This document shows, one piece after another, positions 1 to 9,910 of a stretch of 64,000 nt of DNA; the first letter of the stretch is position 1; every line of letters begins with the position of its first letter. Where the stretch lies: the NCBI RefSeq assembly GCF_002078875.1, contig NC_034410.1, positions 40,723,532 through 40,787,531 on the forward strand. The letters run 5' to 3'. A program made the position numbers and the translations under genes. A model generated the notes under the pieces. The model ran no database searches, was not told the DNA's origin, and saw nothing but the letters and a program-made list of their open reading frames with translations. The stretch comes from Numida meleagris (Eukaryota > Chordata > Aves > Galliformes > Numididae).

Positions 1-3000
1 GGTAAACTATGGAAAGAGATTCTCTTTCAAAAGCTCTCTTTCAAAAGCTTTCTATTCAGAAATAAGGCTGGAAATAAGTGATTATTGTACATTAAGAGCA
101 GTGTCACTGCTCAGCAGACAAGTCAGAACAGTAGGGCAGTTGATGTCCTTCTTGTCTGCAGTGCTGGCTTTGCACTTGGTATACGTGAGCCCATTTATTT
201 CAGTCAAATTTCTGGCCTCTGAGCAGGTACTGAACATTGGGCCATTTCATCTAAGTCTGACTGCAGTGGGATAGAGACCACAGAGATAGTAAGTTTCTGC
301 ATATTTCATGCAGACAGATATCCATGTAGATGAGAAATGGTCCATGGAGAAAAAAGCTAATAGGCTTTGCCTTTATTAAGCATCAGTGTGTCCACAGAGA
401 TATGTCAGGTTCCAGGTCTTGTCCTGCTGCTGACACAGCTATGGGTTTTAAGCTCTTCAGTAGGGTTACAGACAGGACTTCCTATCAGGGGATACCTTGC
501 TTATGAGAAGATGCTTGTGAGCAGAGAGCTTTCATGGGAATGACACTTGCTAACTGAGCCTTGTGGCCAGAAGGCCCTCAGTGTTGTTCTTGAGGGTTTC
601 CTAAAGTCAGGGTGCCCTGGATAGCAGCTGCAAAGTGGCGTTACTCTTTGCAGCCTGAATAGGAATTGTGTCTGTGTTACTGGATTTCTGAGGAAGCTGT
701 GAGGATATAAAGGTATCTCCTCTGCTCGTGGTACCACTACCACTCGACCTGTGCCTGCATCTGCCATTTTGCCACTGAAATTTGGCATCAGCAAAGTAAC
801 CTCAGCTTTGGGGAAGGGATTTGAATGAGCTGGCTGGTACTGCCTTACTCTGTGCTTTGCTGGAAGCTTGGAGCAGGCTGAAAGAACAGGAGGATGCAGG
901 GAGGTGATAAGATTTTTGCAAGAATTTTTTTTCCCCTAATTGTAATATCTTGTTTATATCCACCACCATCAAAAAACAACTGCATATGCTTCAAATTTGG
1001 GAAAGTTGCCTTGCTTAATGAACAAATACCTGTGTTACTTATTACACTGGGCTTCTCATTTAATCCAGATCTGACAGGAAGAAATGCCTTGCTTTGTAGC
1101 TGGAAACATTTTAAAAAGTGGGGAACAGACACTGATCACAAAAAGCATAAAAACAAATTTAACTTGGAGCTTGACTCCTGAATTGGCCTTGGAAGAAGCA
1201 AAAATAGACCTTATCTGAGACAGTATGATTCAGTGCTAGTTTTTACTTACTTTTGTATTAGCATGTAGCTAAAATAGCTTCATTCTGACCTCTGTTTCCT
1301 TCTGAGCATCATGGGAGACATCTTTTATTCTGGCCACAATTCTTCAACCTTCCTGTCTGCTGTGACCTCCTAGTAAAACTGCTCCTTCCAGTCTGTGCTG
1401 ATTGGCATTAACCTGCCTGATAGCTGAGCTGCTGTGAGCCCTTGTTGCTCGTAATCGGATGCAGCTGAGAAGGATGCCAGGAGAGGCACTGTTAGAGCAC
1501 TGAATATTTTTGTGTATCGTGTTCTTGCTACCAAAACGCACTGTCCATTAAGAATGTTGTACGCTGTCCTGGTGTTCTTCTGGAGGCACACAAAAATGTT
1601 AATAAACCAAATCCTGCCCATTTTTGCTAGTGAAATATTATTAACTGTAGCCAAGCTGTAAGATAAGATGAATAGAATGTTCGTTTTCCAAGAAATCAGA
1701 ATTAAGATCTGAGATATTGGAAATGAATTGTTGAAAACTGAAACAATTACAGAAGAAACACGGTCTGTAGTTTCTATTGTCTTTTAAGCTAATGAAATAC
1801 ATCTGTGCTAAAGGGAAGATGAGGTTAGTTTAGTTTTCTCACTGTTATTCCCATTTTAATTTACAGAACTGATTCATTTGGAAAATATCTCAAGACTTGA
1901 CATCACCACAAATTTACCACTAAAATTATTTAAACCAACAAACTGTTAACAAAAGCTGCATTCCTTACAGTAGACTTAAAAAGAGATAAGCCTGAAAGTC
2001 ATCAACCACAAGTCAAATGGCTTTGGGAATTCTGGGGAATCACTGCTCACATTTTTACCTGAGCCTAGCTGCCAAGCTTTTACCTGTCTAAAAGCACAGC
2101 TTGCCCTAGCACAGGAGCCAGGGTTTCTATAGACTGAAATCAAGAGCCCAAGTTGTACCTGTAAGCAAAAGTGGAAAGCAACACAGCTCCAAAAGGTCTA
2201 ATATTTGTTCTTCTCTGCAGCTAACTTTGACATCTAAGTCAACTGTCTCATGTTAACCATATATGATGTGTCTGAATTTTCAGAATTGTTCCAATAAATG
2301 AACCTCCTCCTTGGTCCATGTGAATTTACAGCAAAAGCGTTCTTATATGTAGTTTATGCTGTGTAATATAACTACAAATAAATGTAAATAAATAATATCT
2401 TGTTTACACTTTTTAAAAGTTGTTCTTGTAAATATAAATGTCTTTGATAGCAATTTATGCTTGCAGCATATGTTTGATTTTCATATTCTGTTTTGAACCT
2501 TGAAAAGAGCCAGGTGATCGTTTGCATTCGTTTTACATACTCAGGCATCAGAGAAAACACAAGTGAAATCTGTTTGTTGCCTTCTGTAGGCTAAGAATGA
2601 TGCCTGAAATTATTCAGCTGATCAGAGCTAAGCCAAAACTGGACCGAAGGCACTAGCTGTGGTGGGATTTACTTGCTGCTTTGTCTCTTCCCCACCATCT
2701 CATAACCATTATGTTTCATTTTCAGGTAGCGGTTTGCCCCTTAAATGTGCATTGTGGTCTCCCCATCTTGCCATTCCTGGCCATTGAGCAAATTCAAAGA
2801 TGTATCCATAGTCAAATGATTATTTCTAATTTTGAGTCTGCTTGGATATTTCTAGCTAACGTTTTACTTTGGTTTAATTACAGACTTCTGTGAACACACA
2901 ATGTTCCCTTACTTTAGAGGCTGTATTTGTTAAAATGGACACTGTCGCTGTCTTATTTAGAAGGTTGGACACCCTGTGCGGCATTTATTTCTAACACTGC

Positions 3001-4652
3001 TTTTTCAGAGGCCTGTTTTCTGATACCCTTGTCCTCCCCTTTGCCTAGCTAACTGTGGAGTGGGAAGGAGGTAGATGTCAATACTCACCTGCCTCCCGGC
3101 CATCTGCAGTGCAGCCGGGCACACCGCACTGCCGAGAGGCTACACATGGGGTCACAAAGAGCAACGTGATGGTTTTTTTGTATTGGTTAACTCCAGAAAA
3201 ACAGCAGAACAAAAGCCAACACAGGCACTGCTAAGATGATGAAAGGAGGCAGAAGCGTGAGGCGTCTGTGTGTGATGGGCACAGCCCTTGGGTGGCGGGG
3301 AGGCCTTGCTCCCAGCCCTGCTCCCAGCCCCTGGCTGGGCCCTGCAGCCTGGGCTGACCCTTCATTTCTGAAGGAGTGTCCATGCTCCTGATATTTGACC
3401 ACATTTTTCTCTTACTAAGGGGATGTGCAGATTTCAAAATGACCCTAAAGCTGCCTGAAATCAGTGGTTCACCAGCAATTTTCATAATGCCCGTGTCTTC
3501 TTCTTTTCTGTGAGAACAGATGCTAAAGGAATGCCCCAGTGTGAGTGAAAACTACAGTTCATACAATGAACCCCAAACCTTATTTTGAACTCTCACCCCA
3601 GGTTTCGTGTCTGTTGTCTTTCAAAGTAACACGTCAATATTTTGGGGACCTTTTAAACTGCAGGTTTTTGGGTCAGGAACTGCTATTATGGGTATCTGAT
3701 TCCCACAGTGCAGCACCAACCGGTGGAGACTGCAGGTTGCCACTGTGCACTATGTGTGTGAAATAGCAGCAGGAATGTGTGCAGGGCAAGCGAAGGAAGA
3801 ATTTAATCATATATGGCCTTTAAATATTGACTAATTGATTTAGCACTTGAAAAATATTTGGGGCTTGTAGTTCTGTCTTCTAAAACTGTAAATAGCTACT
3901 GCTGGTAGTCACCAGCTGGATTTGGGGAACACTGTTGGTCAGAATGACCTTTCCTCCTGTTTGTTGTAGCTCACAGGAGCTGGAAACAGAATTAATCAGA
4001 GATGTCATTCAGATTATTCAACTACAGTAATCTTTATATTAAAATGTACATTTTCTGAAATGAATCAATTTTTATTTTGAGGAAACTAAACTATGTTGCA
4101 TTAAAGTGCCAGAGGTTGTTACAGTTAGGAATGCATGTGACTGATATTCTCAATTTCTCCTGCTATTTTATGAAATTCTCATGATATAAATTGTTTTCCA
4201 GAATCATTAAATGTTTTAGGAGGAATGTAGGTTGTGGAGACTAGATTGGATTTTTCAGGAGTGAATGGCAAAGCTGTGGGCAAATAGTTATGAAAAAGTA
4301 ATATTTTGATATGATAATAACTCTAGACAGAAAGTATTTATTTGAAGAACATAATAGATGACACTTTCTTGATTGCTGAGAACTAGTAATAAGTTAGTTC
4401 TCTCAGAAAGCCTGAAGACACAAGCAGATCTGTCTGTTTTAACTCAGTTCACTGGGGTAACTAGGAAAAGCGGAAGACAGTTTCTTTAACAAAGTGAATT
4501 AGGTCTCTTAAATACATCTGCTCTCTCTGTCATCTTTAACTGCTTTACGGCATGTGCAACTGCTTGGCTGATACCAAATAATGCCTGCAACTCAGTCAGA
4601 GGGTCCTGTGAATCTGTGCTAGATCCTTCCGTTGGTATAAAGCTCGTACCTT
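1..4652. other. Unique AT-rich non-coding stretch
   Basis: No gene or recognisable repeat is supported here. All open frames are under about 100 codons and lack convincing splice context. One point stands out: a near-perfect minus-strand 5' splice site (CAG|GTGAGT) with the exon side ending at 3089, without a compelling matching acceptor. Several long A/T-rich stretches (1650-2000, 4000-4330) look like ordinary intergenic or intronic sequence. Confidence 0.5.
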
Positions 4653-4731
4653 AGAATCATAGAATATTTAAGGTTGGAAAAGCCCTTTACGATCACCTAG
4701 TCCAACTGCCAACCCACCCTCCACCATGCCC
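4653..4731 (-). mobile_element. CR1 LINE 3' end, antisense (left part of a split copy)
   Basis: Begins with the reverse complement of the CR1 3' terminus (AGAATCATAGAAT, then AAGGTTGGAAAAG) and continues through the antisense tail CAGTCCAAC-like block to CCACCATGCCC. The copy stops abruptly here and resumes at 5281, so it is the host into which the sense CR1 at 4732-5280 inserted. Non-autonomous and decayed. Confidence 0.9.
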
Positions 4732-5280
4732 CTCTGTACTCAGCCCTAGTGAGGCCCCACCTCGAATACTGTGTCCAGTTTTGGGCCCCTCACTGCAAAA
4801 AAGACATTGAGGCCCTGGGGCGTGTTCAGAGGAGGGCAACGAAGCTGGTGAGGGGTCTGGAGCACAGGCCTTATGAGGAGCGGCTGAGGGAGCTGGGGTT
4901 GTTCAGTCTGGAGAAGAGGAGGCTCAGGGGAGACCTCATCGCTCTCTATAACTACCTGAAGGGAGGTTGTAGTGAGCTGGGACTCAGCCTCTTCTCTCTT
5001 GTAACTAGTGACAGGACGAGGGGGAATGGCCTCAAGTTGCGCCAGGGGAGATTCAGGCTGGACATTAGGAAACACTACTTTTCCAAAAGAGTGGTCAGGC
5101 GCTGGAACGGGCTGCCCAGGGAGGTGGTGGAGTCACCGTCCTTGGAGGTGTTCAAGAAACGTTTAGATATAGCGTTGGGAGACGTAGTTTAGTGGGGTTG
5201 TTGGTGGTAGGTGGATGGTTGGACTAGGTGATCTTGTAGGTCTTTTCCAACCTAGCTAATTCTGTGATTCTATGATTCTA
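4732..5280 (+). mobile_element. CR1 LINE, sense, 5'-truncated, nested insertion
   Basis: A 5'-truncated CR1 that starts inside the ORF2 C-terminal region and runs to a canonical avian CR1 3' end with two ATTCTATG-type 8-mers (5259-5280). It is inserted in an antisense CR1. The hexamer ATGCCC occurs at the left junction (4726-4731) and again at 5280-5285, so either a short target duplication or junction microhomology is present. The reading frame is still open for 147 codons, suggesting that this is one of the youngest CR1 copies in the window. Confidence 0.93.
4749..5192 (+). pseudogene. CR1 ORF2 C-terminal fragment (reverse transcriptase polyprotein tail)
   Basis: A 147-codon open frame with the well-known CR1 ORF2 C-terminal wording: [13 protein letters not shown] near the start, [14 protein letters not shown], then [14 protein letters not shown], and [10 protein letters not shown] with [10 protein letters not shown] near the end. 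The frame actually enters from the truncated 5' edge at about 4734 ([12 protein letters not shown]), so there is no genuine start codon. The endonuclease and the catalytic reverse transcriptase core are missing, so it cannot act as an enzyme. It ends at a TAG close to where CR1 ORF2 normally stops. No host promoter is visible. Confidence 0.85.
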
Positions 5281-5427
5281 TGCCCACTGACCACGTCCCT
5301 CGGTGCCACATCCACACGGTTCTTGAACACTTCCAGGGATGGTGACTGCACCACCTCCCTGGGCAGCCTCTGCCAGTGCCTCACTGCTCTTTCTGAGAAG
5401 AGATTTTCCCTAATATCCAACTTGAAA
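5281..5427 (-). mobile_element. CR1 LINE, antisense (right part of the split copy)
   Basis: Continues the antisense CR1 interrupted at 4731. TGCCCACTGACCACGTCCCT is followed by the antisense of the GTGTTCAAGAA, CCTGGAGGT, GCTGCCCAGGGAGGTGG and TTTTCCCTAATATCC blocks. Homology fades at about 5427. Together with 4653-4731 it makes one roughly 220-bp CR1 fragment. Confidence 0.9.
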
Positions 5428-8158
5428 GATAATATCTTAAGATAATATCATTTAATTCAGCTCTCTCATATATTATTCAGGGATCCTTAGCTCTTGGAGA
5501 TCTTGTTTTGTTTCTAAAAGAGATCCAAGAGGTAAGGTTTTGCCAAACAAACAAAAAAACCACAAAACCCAAACTCTTGAGAGTTTTACTAAATAACAGT
5601 ATTTCTTTCTGCAGGCAAATACTTTGGTCATTTTTCAGTAACGTCTTTCAGGCTCTGCCTGTACCACAGAGAGGGGTGGGCTGAGGAGATCCCCAAGGAA
5701 GGAGAAATGGAGGTGTTTCCCACAGCAGAAGTATGATCTCAGCATGCTGCCCATGCTCCTAGTCAGCTCTTTTCAGGTGCAGAAATTCTGTCCTGGAGTA
5801 CACTGTCAAGATGAAAGTTTTCCAAATTCTGTTGAAGGTTTGGGTTCCTCCAATGGATGTTTTTCTGAGCAGACAAAAATTTCTGAGAACAGGCTGCCAA
5901 AGTTTTCCAGCTGGCTCTTGCTGCTGATGTGGAGAGGGCATGATGTTTTTCATAGCTAATAAAGATGTTGATGTCCTACTTTATCGGGAAGCTTAGTTTT
6001 GACTATGGGAATGTGACTAATTCTTCTACAGATTTAATGCTGGGAAAATAACACAATCAGTGCTAGCTTGCTAGCTGAGATCTCTCATGTAGCACCACCT
6101 TCTGCTGAATTAACACTTGCCTTTTGAGTAGGCTAAATATCACCTGCAAGCCCCACCTCACATTACCAGGCTAGTTTTAGCATCAGAGGCTTCTTGTAAA
6201 TTCCTGCCCATTAAGTCAGCCCACAGAGATTAGAGTTCATTGTAACTAAATGACTTTTTGGATAGGACCTTAAAATGCAAACTTTCATCAGGCTCCACTC
6301 TGCTTTTTTGCCAAGTCCTCCCAGCTGCCAATAGCTAGTAACAGTCTGATTAACTTGCCATGATTAATCACTTTATCTTTGGTGAAAAGAAGGGAGAAGG
6401 AGCAGAGAGGTGAAATTTATCAGGGTGTCTGTGTTGAAAAGGATACAGCCACTGGTGCTGGCAAGATCTCGTCCAAAGTGTGCTTGTCCCCAGCAGCTGG
6501 TGCTGCACTGGTGGCCCCAGATGAGGGATGGAGTTTGTCCAAGTCCTTTGAAAGGACTTGGGCTGGTTGTCTCTCTGGTATGTATCCAGTAGCTTGTGAT
6601 ATACAGGTCCTTGTCTGCTGGCGTGTATATATGTTCTCAAGGGAAAGTGTTAGGAATTCTGAGGACACTGCAGGTTCAGCTGTGCGCATGCAGAATGGAA
6701 GTATTCTGTTTGCATGTATGCGTAGGTAGCGGGTAATCTGAATTTCCCTTTGTGGCATTTTGTTATTGTTGCTTAAATCTTTACACTGCTTTTTATGGCA
6801 GCCTTCAAATCATCAGCGTGTTTTGTGTGCCTCATCTAAACACCTTTCATGGTGTTTAATCTCTGAGTTTTAAATACATGCGAGGAGCACATAGTATATG
6901 CAAGACACATTGGATTATTTTTGCTTTGAAATAGGACCTGATTTTAAAGACCTTATTATCAAGGTCACAGTAACAATATATTAGAACTCTGAGCATTATT
7001 TAGTAGGAGAATTTTAACCTCGGAGTTGAAAGACCTGATTATCAGTGTTGAGTGTAATCAAGTAGAATGAGCATATAAGAAATCTTCGCAAGCAACACAA
7101 CAAAGCAGCTCAATGTTGTTTCCCTTGCAAGGCCATGGCCTTTTCATCACATCGACTGCACAGATATAGCTGGGCTTGCAGTGTTTTCTTCCCCGCCTTT
7201 GTGATTATCACTAAGCAACTGGCCCCTCACTGTTTCTCCACTCAGAGCTGTTTTATAGAGATTTGCATCATTTTGAACTTCTTCTTTTTTACAAACTGTA
7301 TTACAAATTAATGGGCTAAAAGGAAAGTGCCTTGGATGAGTGACATTGCTTTGTAGAAGAATTATGGAGTATATTATCTTCTCCAGCTCTCTATGGAGAG
7401 AACATGAAAGGCTTCTCCACAGCCCCCACAGCATCCTACTGCTGCTGAAATCTTGCAGGTTTGGAGGTGTTTGAGAGGTGTCTACAAACAATACATCAAA
7501 TGGGTGTGCTCGTACATAAATCCAGACATCATAGTTCAGCAGCTGAGCAAATCATGTGCTCCCAGTGAAATTCAAGACCTGAGATATTCCTATGCAGAAG
7601 GAATTCCTATGCAGAAATCCAATGAATATGACCCGTTTGTCCTCTGAGGTTGAAATCTACTGCAAAAAGTCTTTCTGTGCTGCTTCCTGTAGCTCACTTC
7701 CTAAGAGAGAGGATCTCTCTACAATCCCAGAGTACTGAGTTGAACAAGAGCAAGTGCTGGATTCTGCACCTGCCCCAGGCCATCCCGTCCTGTGAATCCT
7801 GATGCCTTGCCTCCTGCTGAAGTTCTGTCTGGAGGCTGAGCACTTCTCTCACCTGCGCTGTGCTCACTGCTGCCATTGGGCATTGACAGAGAGCTGGGCC
7901 TTTCCTGCAGCCCGAGGCCATGGCTGGGCCCTCACCCCACAGGGAGAAGTTGTTCTTTGCTGGGGAGTCCAGGTGGTGTGGCAAGTCCTAGTGTAGATTG
8001 AAAAGTATCAAGAAAGGAGAACTTACTTTTGCTTTCTTTCTTTTTTAATTGTTTAGATTTTGTTGTTATTATTTTCTATTGTCCTTTTAAATTGTTTGCT
8101 GTGCTGTCTTGAAAAAAAGTTCTAATGGAGCAACTGGAATGGACCTTCATGCTGAACT
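5428..8158. other. Unique non-coding stretch
   Basis: Nothing here can be supported as a gene. The longest open frames are about 115 codons, occur on both strands over the same bases (6368-6758), and have no family signature. A possible very old CR1 trace lies at 7738-7790. Confidence 0.45.
7738..7790 (+). mobile_element. Possible ancient CR1 trace
   Basis: GTTGAACAAGAGCAAGTGCT and the following CTGCACCTG resemble the CR1 ORF2 block encoding FNK(A/S)KC..LHL. The match is short and flanked by unrelated sequence, so it may be coincidental. Confidence 0.3.
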
Positions 8159-9021
8159 TCAGCCCTTCTTCCCATCCAAATCAAAGTTTTCTGCTTCTCT
8201 GAAGGAACAACTGCCTCTGTAGCTTCTCTGACACTGCCTGGAGGCTGCAGAGAGCTCAGGGCCATCTGCTGGACTCCTGGTGTCGTGCTGCAGCAACTCA
8301 GAGGATGCCAGTCCCACTCCTTCCCGCTTCCTCAGGGCTCCCCTGGAAGTTGCAGGGAGCTCAGGGCTGCAGGGACTCTTTCTGTTGTACCCGTGCAGCA
8401 GCTCAGAGGACACCAGTCCCAGTCCCAATCTTTCCCCATTCCTCTGAGCTTGGGAAAGAAGAGGTGAGAGGTCTTGGAGAAGGATGAGGGACAGGGAAGA
8501 AAGGGTGACAGGGAGCAGCAGCTAGTACAGGGGCTCTCTGGCAGATGGTGACAATTCAACGCCGAGATCAAAACTGAGAGCCCCTGGCATGCCGCTGATG
8601 GATGTGGCGACGTCTCTGGGCGAGCATGATGTAATAGTGCCTGCCCCGCTCTGATGGAGGTCCACCTCCATGGGCTCGACGTTGCCTTCATGTGGATCAA
8701 CATCCATCGGCTCGGCTTTGCTGCTGCTGCTCCTCTGAAGCTTTAGCTTCAAAGGCTCCCACAATGGGAGGGAAAGCCACTCTCCAAATTGCTTCTTGTG
8801 TCAGATGTTGGTGCACAACAAGGCGCAAGTTGCTGTGTGACGGGTGTTCTGTTGTCAGGGTCCCTGTATTTGTAGGGGTCATCAGGGAGGTAGCTTGTGG
8901 CATCATACAGCCATGGCAGTGTAACCCTAAGAATGTCCCATGACAACCAAAATATGGTTGTGGTGGGCAAGGGGAGTCTGTGCCCTGACAGCTCTCTTAA
9001 TCGCCTCTTGTGGGATTTCAC
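8159..9021 (-). pseudogene. Possible decayed protein-coding sequence with internal peptide repeats
   Basis: Three minus-strand open frames abut or overlap in different phases. The first (9021-8749) contains WLYDATSYLPDDPYKYRDPD. The second (open from about 8800 to 8522) contains a serine run followed by EPMDVDPHEGNV and EPMEVDLHQ, a 12-residue acidic near-repeat. The third (8428-8159) contains two copies of a 35-residue unit beginning SSELL. The successive phase changes look like frameshift decay of one gene, but they could be separate chance frames. I do not recognise the family and see no start codon context or splice sites that would define a gene model. A CR1 copy lies immediately to the right (9051 onward). 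Confidence 0.25.
8238..8447. repeat. Imperfect 105-bp tandem duplication (two units)
   Basis: Unit 1 is about 8238-8342 and unit 2 about 8343-8447. Shared anchors are CTGGAGGCTGCAG versus CTGGAAGTTGCAG, GAGCTCAGGGC in both, and CAACTCAGAGGATGCCAGTC versus CAGCTCAGAGGACACCAGTC. The 105-bp period is a multiple of three, and both units are open on the minus strand (a 35-residue repeat) and in at least one plus frame. The units have diverged, so the duplication is not recent. Confidence 0.75.
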
Positions 9022-9050
9022 AGGGCTGCATTTTCAAAACCAAATGTTTT

Positions 9051-9910
9051 CATTGATGACTCCAGTGAAGATCTGGAAGTTATATTAAGTAAATTTGTGG
9101 AAGATGCTAAAGGGAGTGCTGACAAATTAGAGGGTGGTCACCAACTGCATGAAGAAGAGCAAGTGCTCGATTGTGCACCTGGGATGTGACAGACCCAGCT
9201 GTATGTACAAACTGGGGAACAAGGGGTTGGAGAGCAGCCCCGCAAAAGGGACTGGGGGTTCTGGCAGGCTGTAAGTTGAATCTGAGTCAGCAGCATGCCA
9301 TGGCAGCCCAAAGGGCCGGCCGTACCTGGGGGTGGTGTGTCAGGCCCACACTGCCAGCCGGGAGAGGGAAGGGCTTGTCCCACTCCACTCTGCACTGTGA
9401 AGCCTCACCTTGAGCATGGTGTGAAGTTCTGGGTGCCACAACATAATAAAGAGATAAAATTATTAGAGGCTGTACAAAGGAGGGCAACAAAGATGGGGAA
9501 TGGTCTGGAGGCCAAGATATATGAAAAGCAGATGAGGTCCCTGTGTTTTCTCAGCCCAGAACAGAGGAGCTGAGGGTAGGCCTCATGGTAGCTGCAGCTC
9601 CTCACACTGAGTGGAGCGGCAACACTGAGCTCTGCTTGCTGTGACAACGACAAGACCCAAGAGAATGGAGCTGTGATGGGGGAGAGTCAGGTTGGGGGTT
9701 AGGGAAAGGTTCTTCACCAGAGGGTGGTGGGCACAGAACAGGCTGCCCAGGGCAGGGGGCACAGCCCTAGCTGCCAGAGCTCAAGGAGCGTTTGGACAAT
9801 GCTCTCAGACATAGGGTTTGGATTTTGGGTGGTGCTGTGTGGAGCCAAGGGTTGGACTTGGTGATCCTTGTGGGTCCTTTCCAACTGGAGATATTCTGTG
9901 ATTCTATGAA
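9051..9910 (+). mobile_element. CR1 LINE, sense, longest copy in the window, degraded
   Basis: Starts around CATTGATGACTCCAGTGAAG, the CR1 ORF2 block before the reverse transcriptase thumb, and runs about 860 bp to a CR1 3' end (GATATTCTGTGATTCTATGA). Recognisable coding remnants include HLEHGVKFWVPQHNKEI and VQRRATKMGNGLE near 9410-9510. Stops and frameshifts break the frame (for example after SLCFLSPEQRS at 9573), so it is old and inactive. The 3' tail has GGAGATATTC rather than the CAAACCATTC type, so it belongs to a different CR1 subfamily from the 24.7 kb and 37 kb copies. Confidence 0.88.

Noticed and set aside
3187..3402. Minus-strand 71-codon frame ending in a hydrophobic tail-anchor-like segment
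   Set aside because: The hydrophobicity comes from purine/pyrimidine-biased sequence; the N-terminal part is low-complexity Gly/Ala/Pro and there is no promoter, splice or family evidence.
6368..6758. Four overlapping frames of 60-116 codons on both strands
   Set aside because: Mutually overlapping frames with no motif are expected by chance in stop-poor DNA.
9138..9573. Multiple ~80-90 codon frames as host genes
   Set aside because: They lie inside the 9.05-9.91 kb CR1 and are ORF2 remnants or their shadows.
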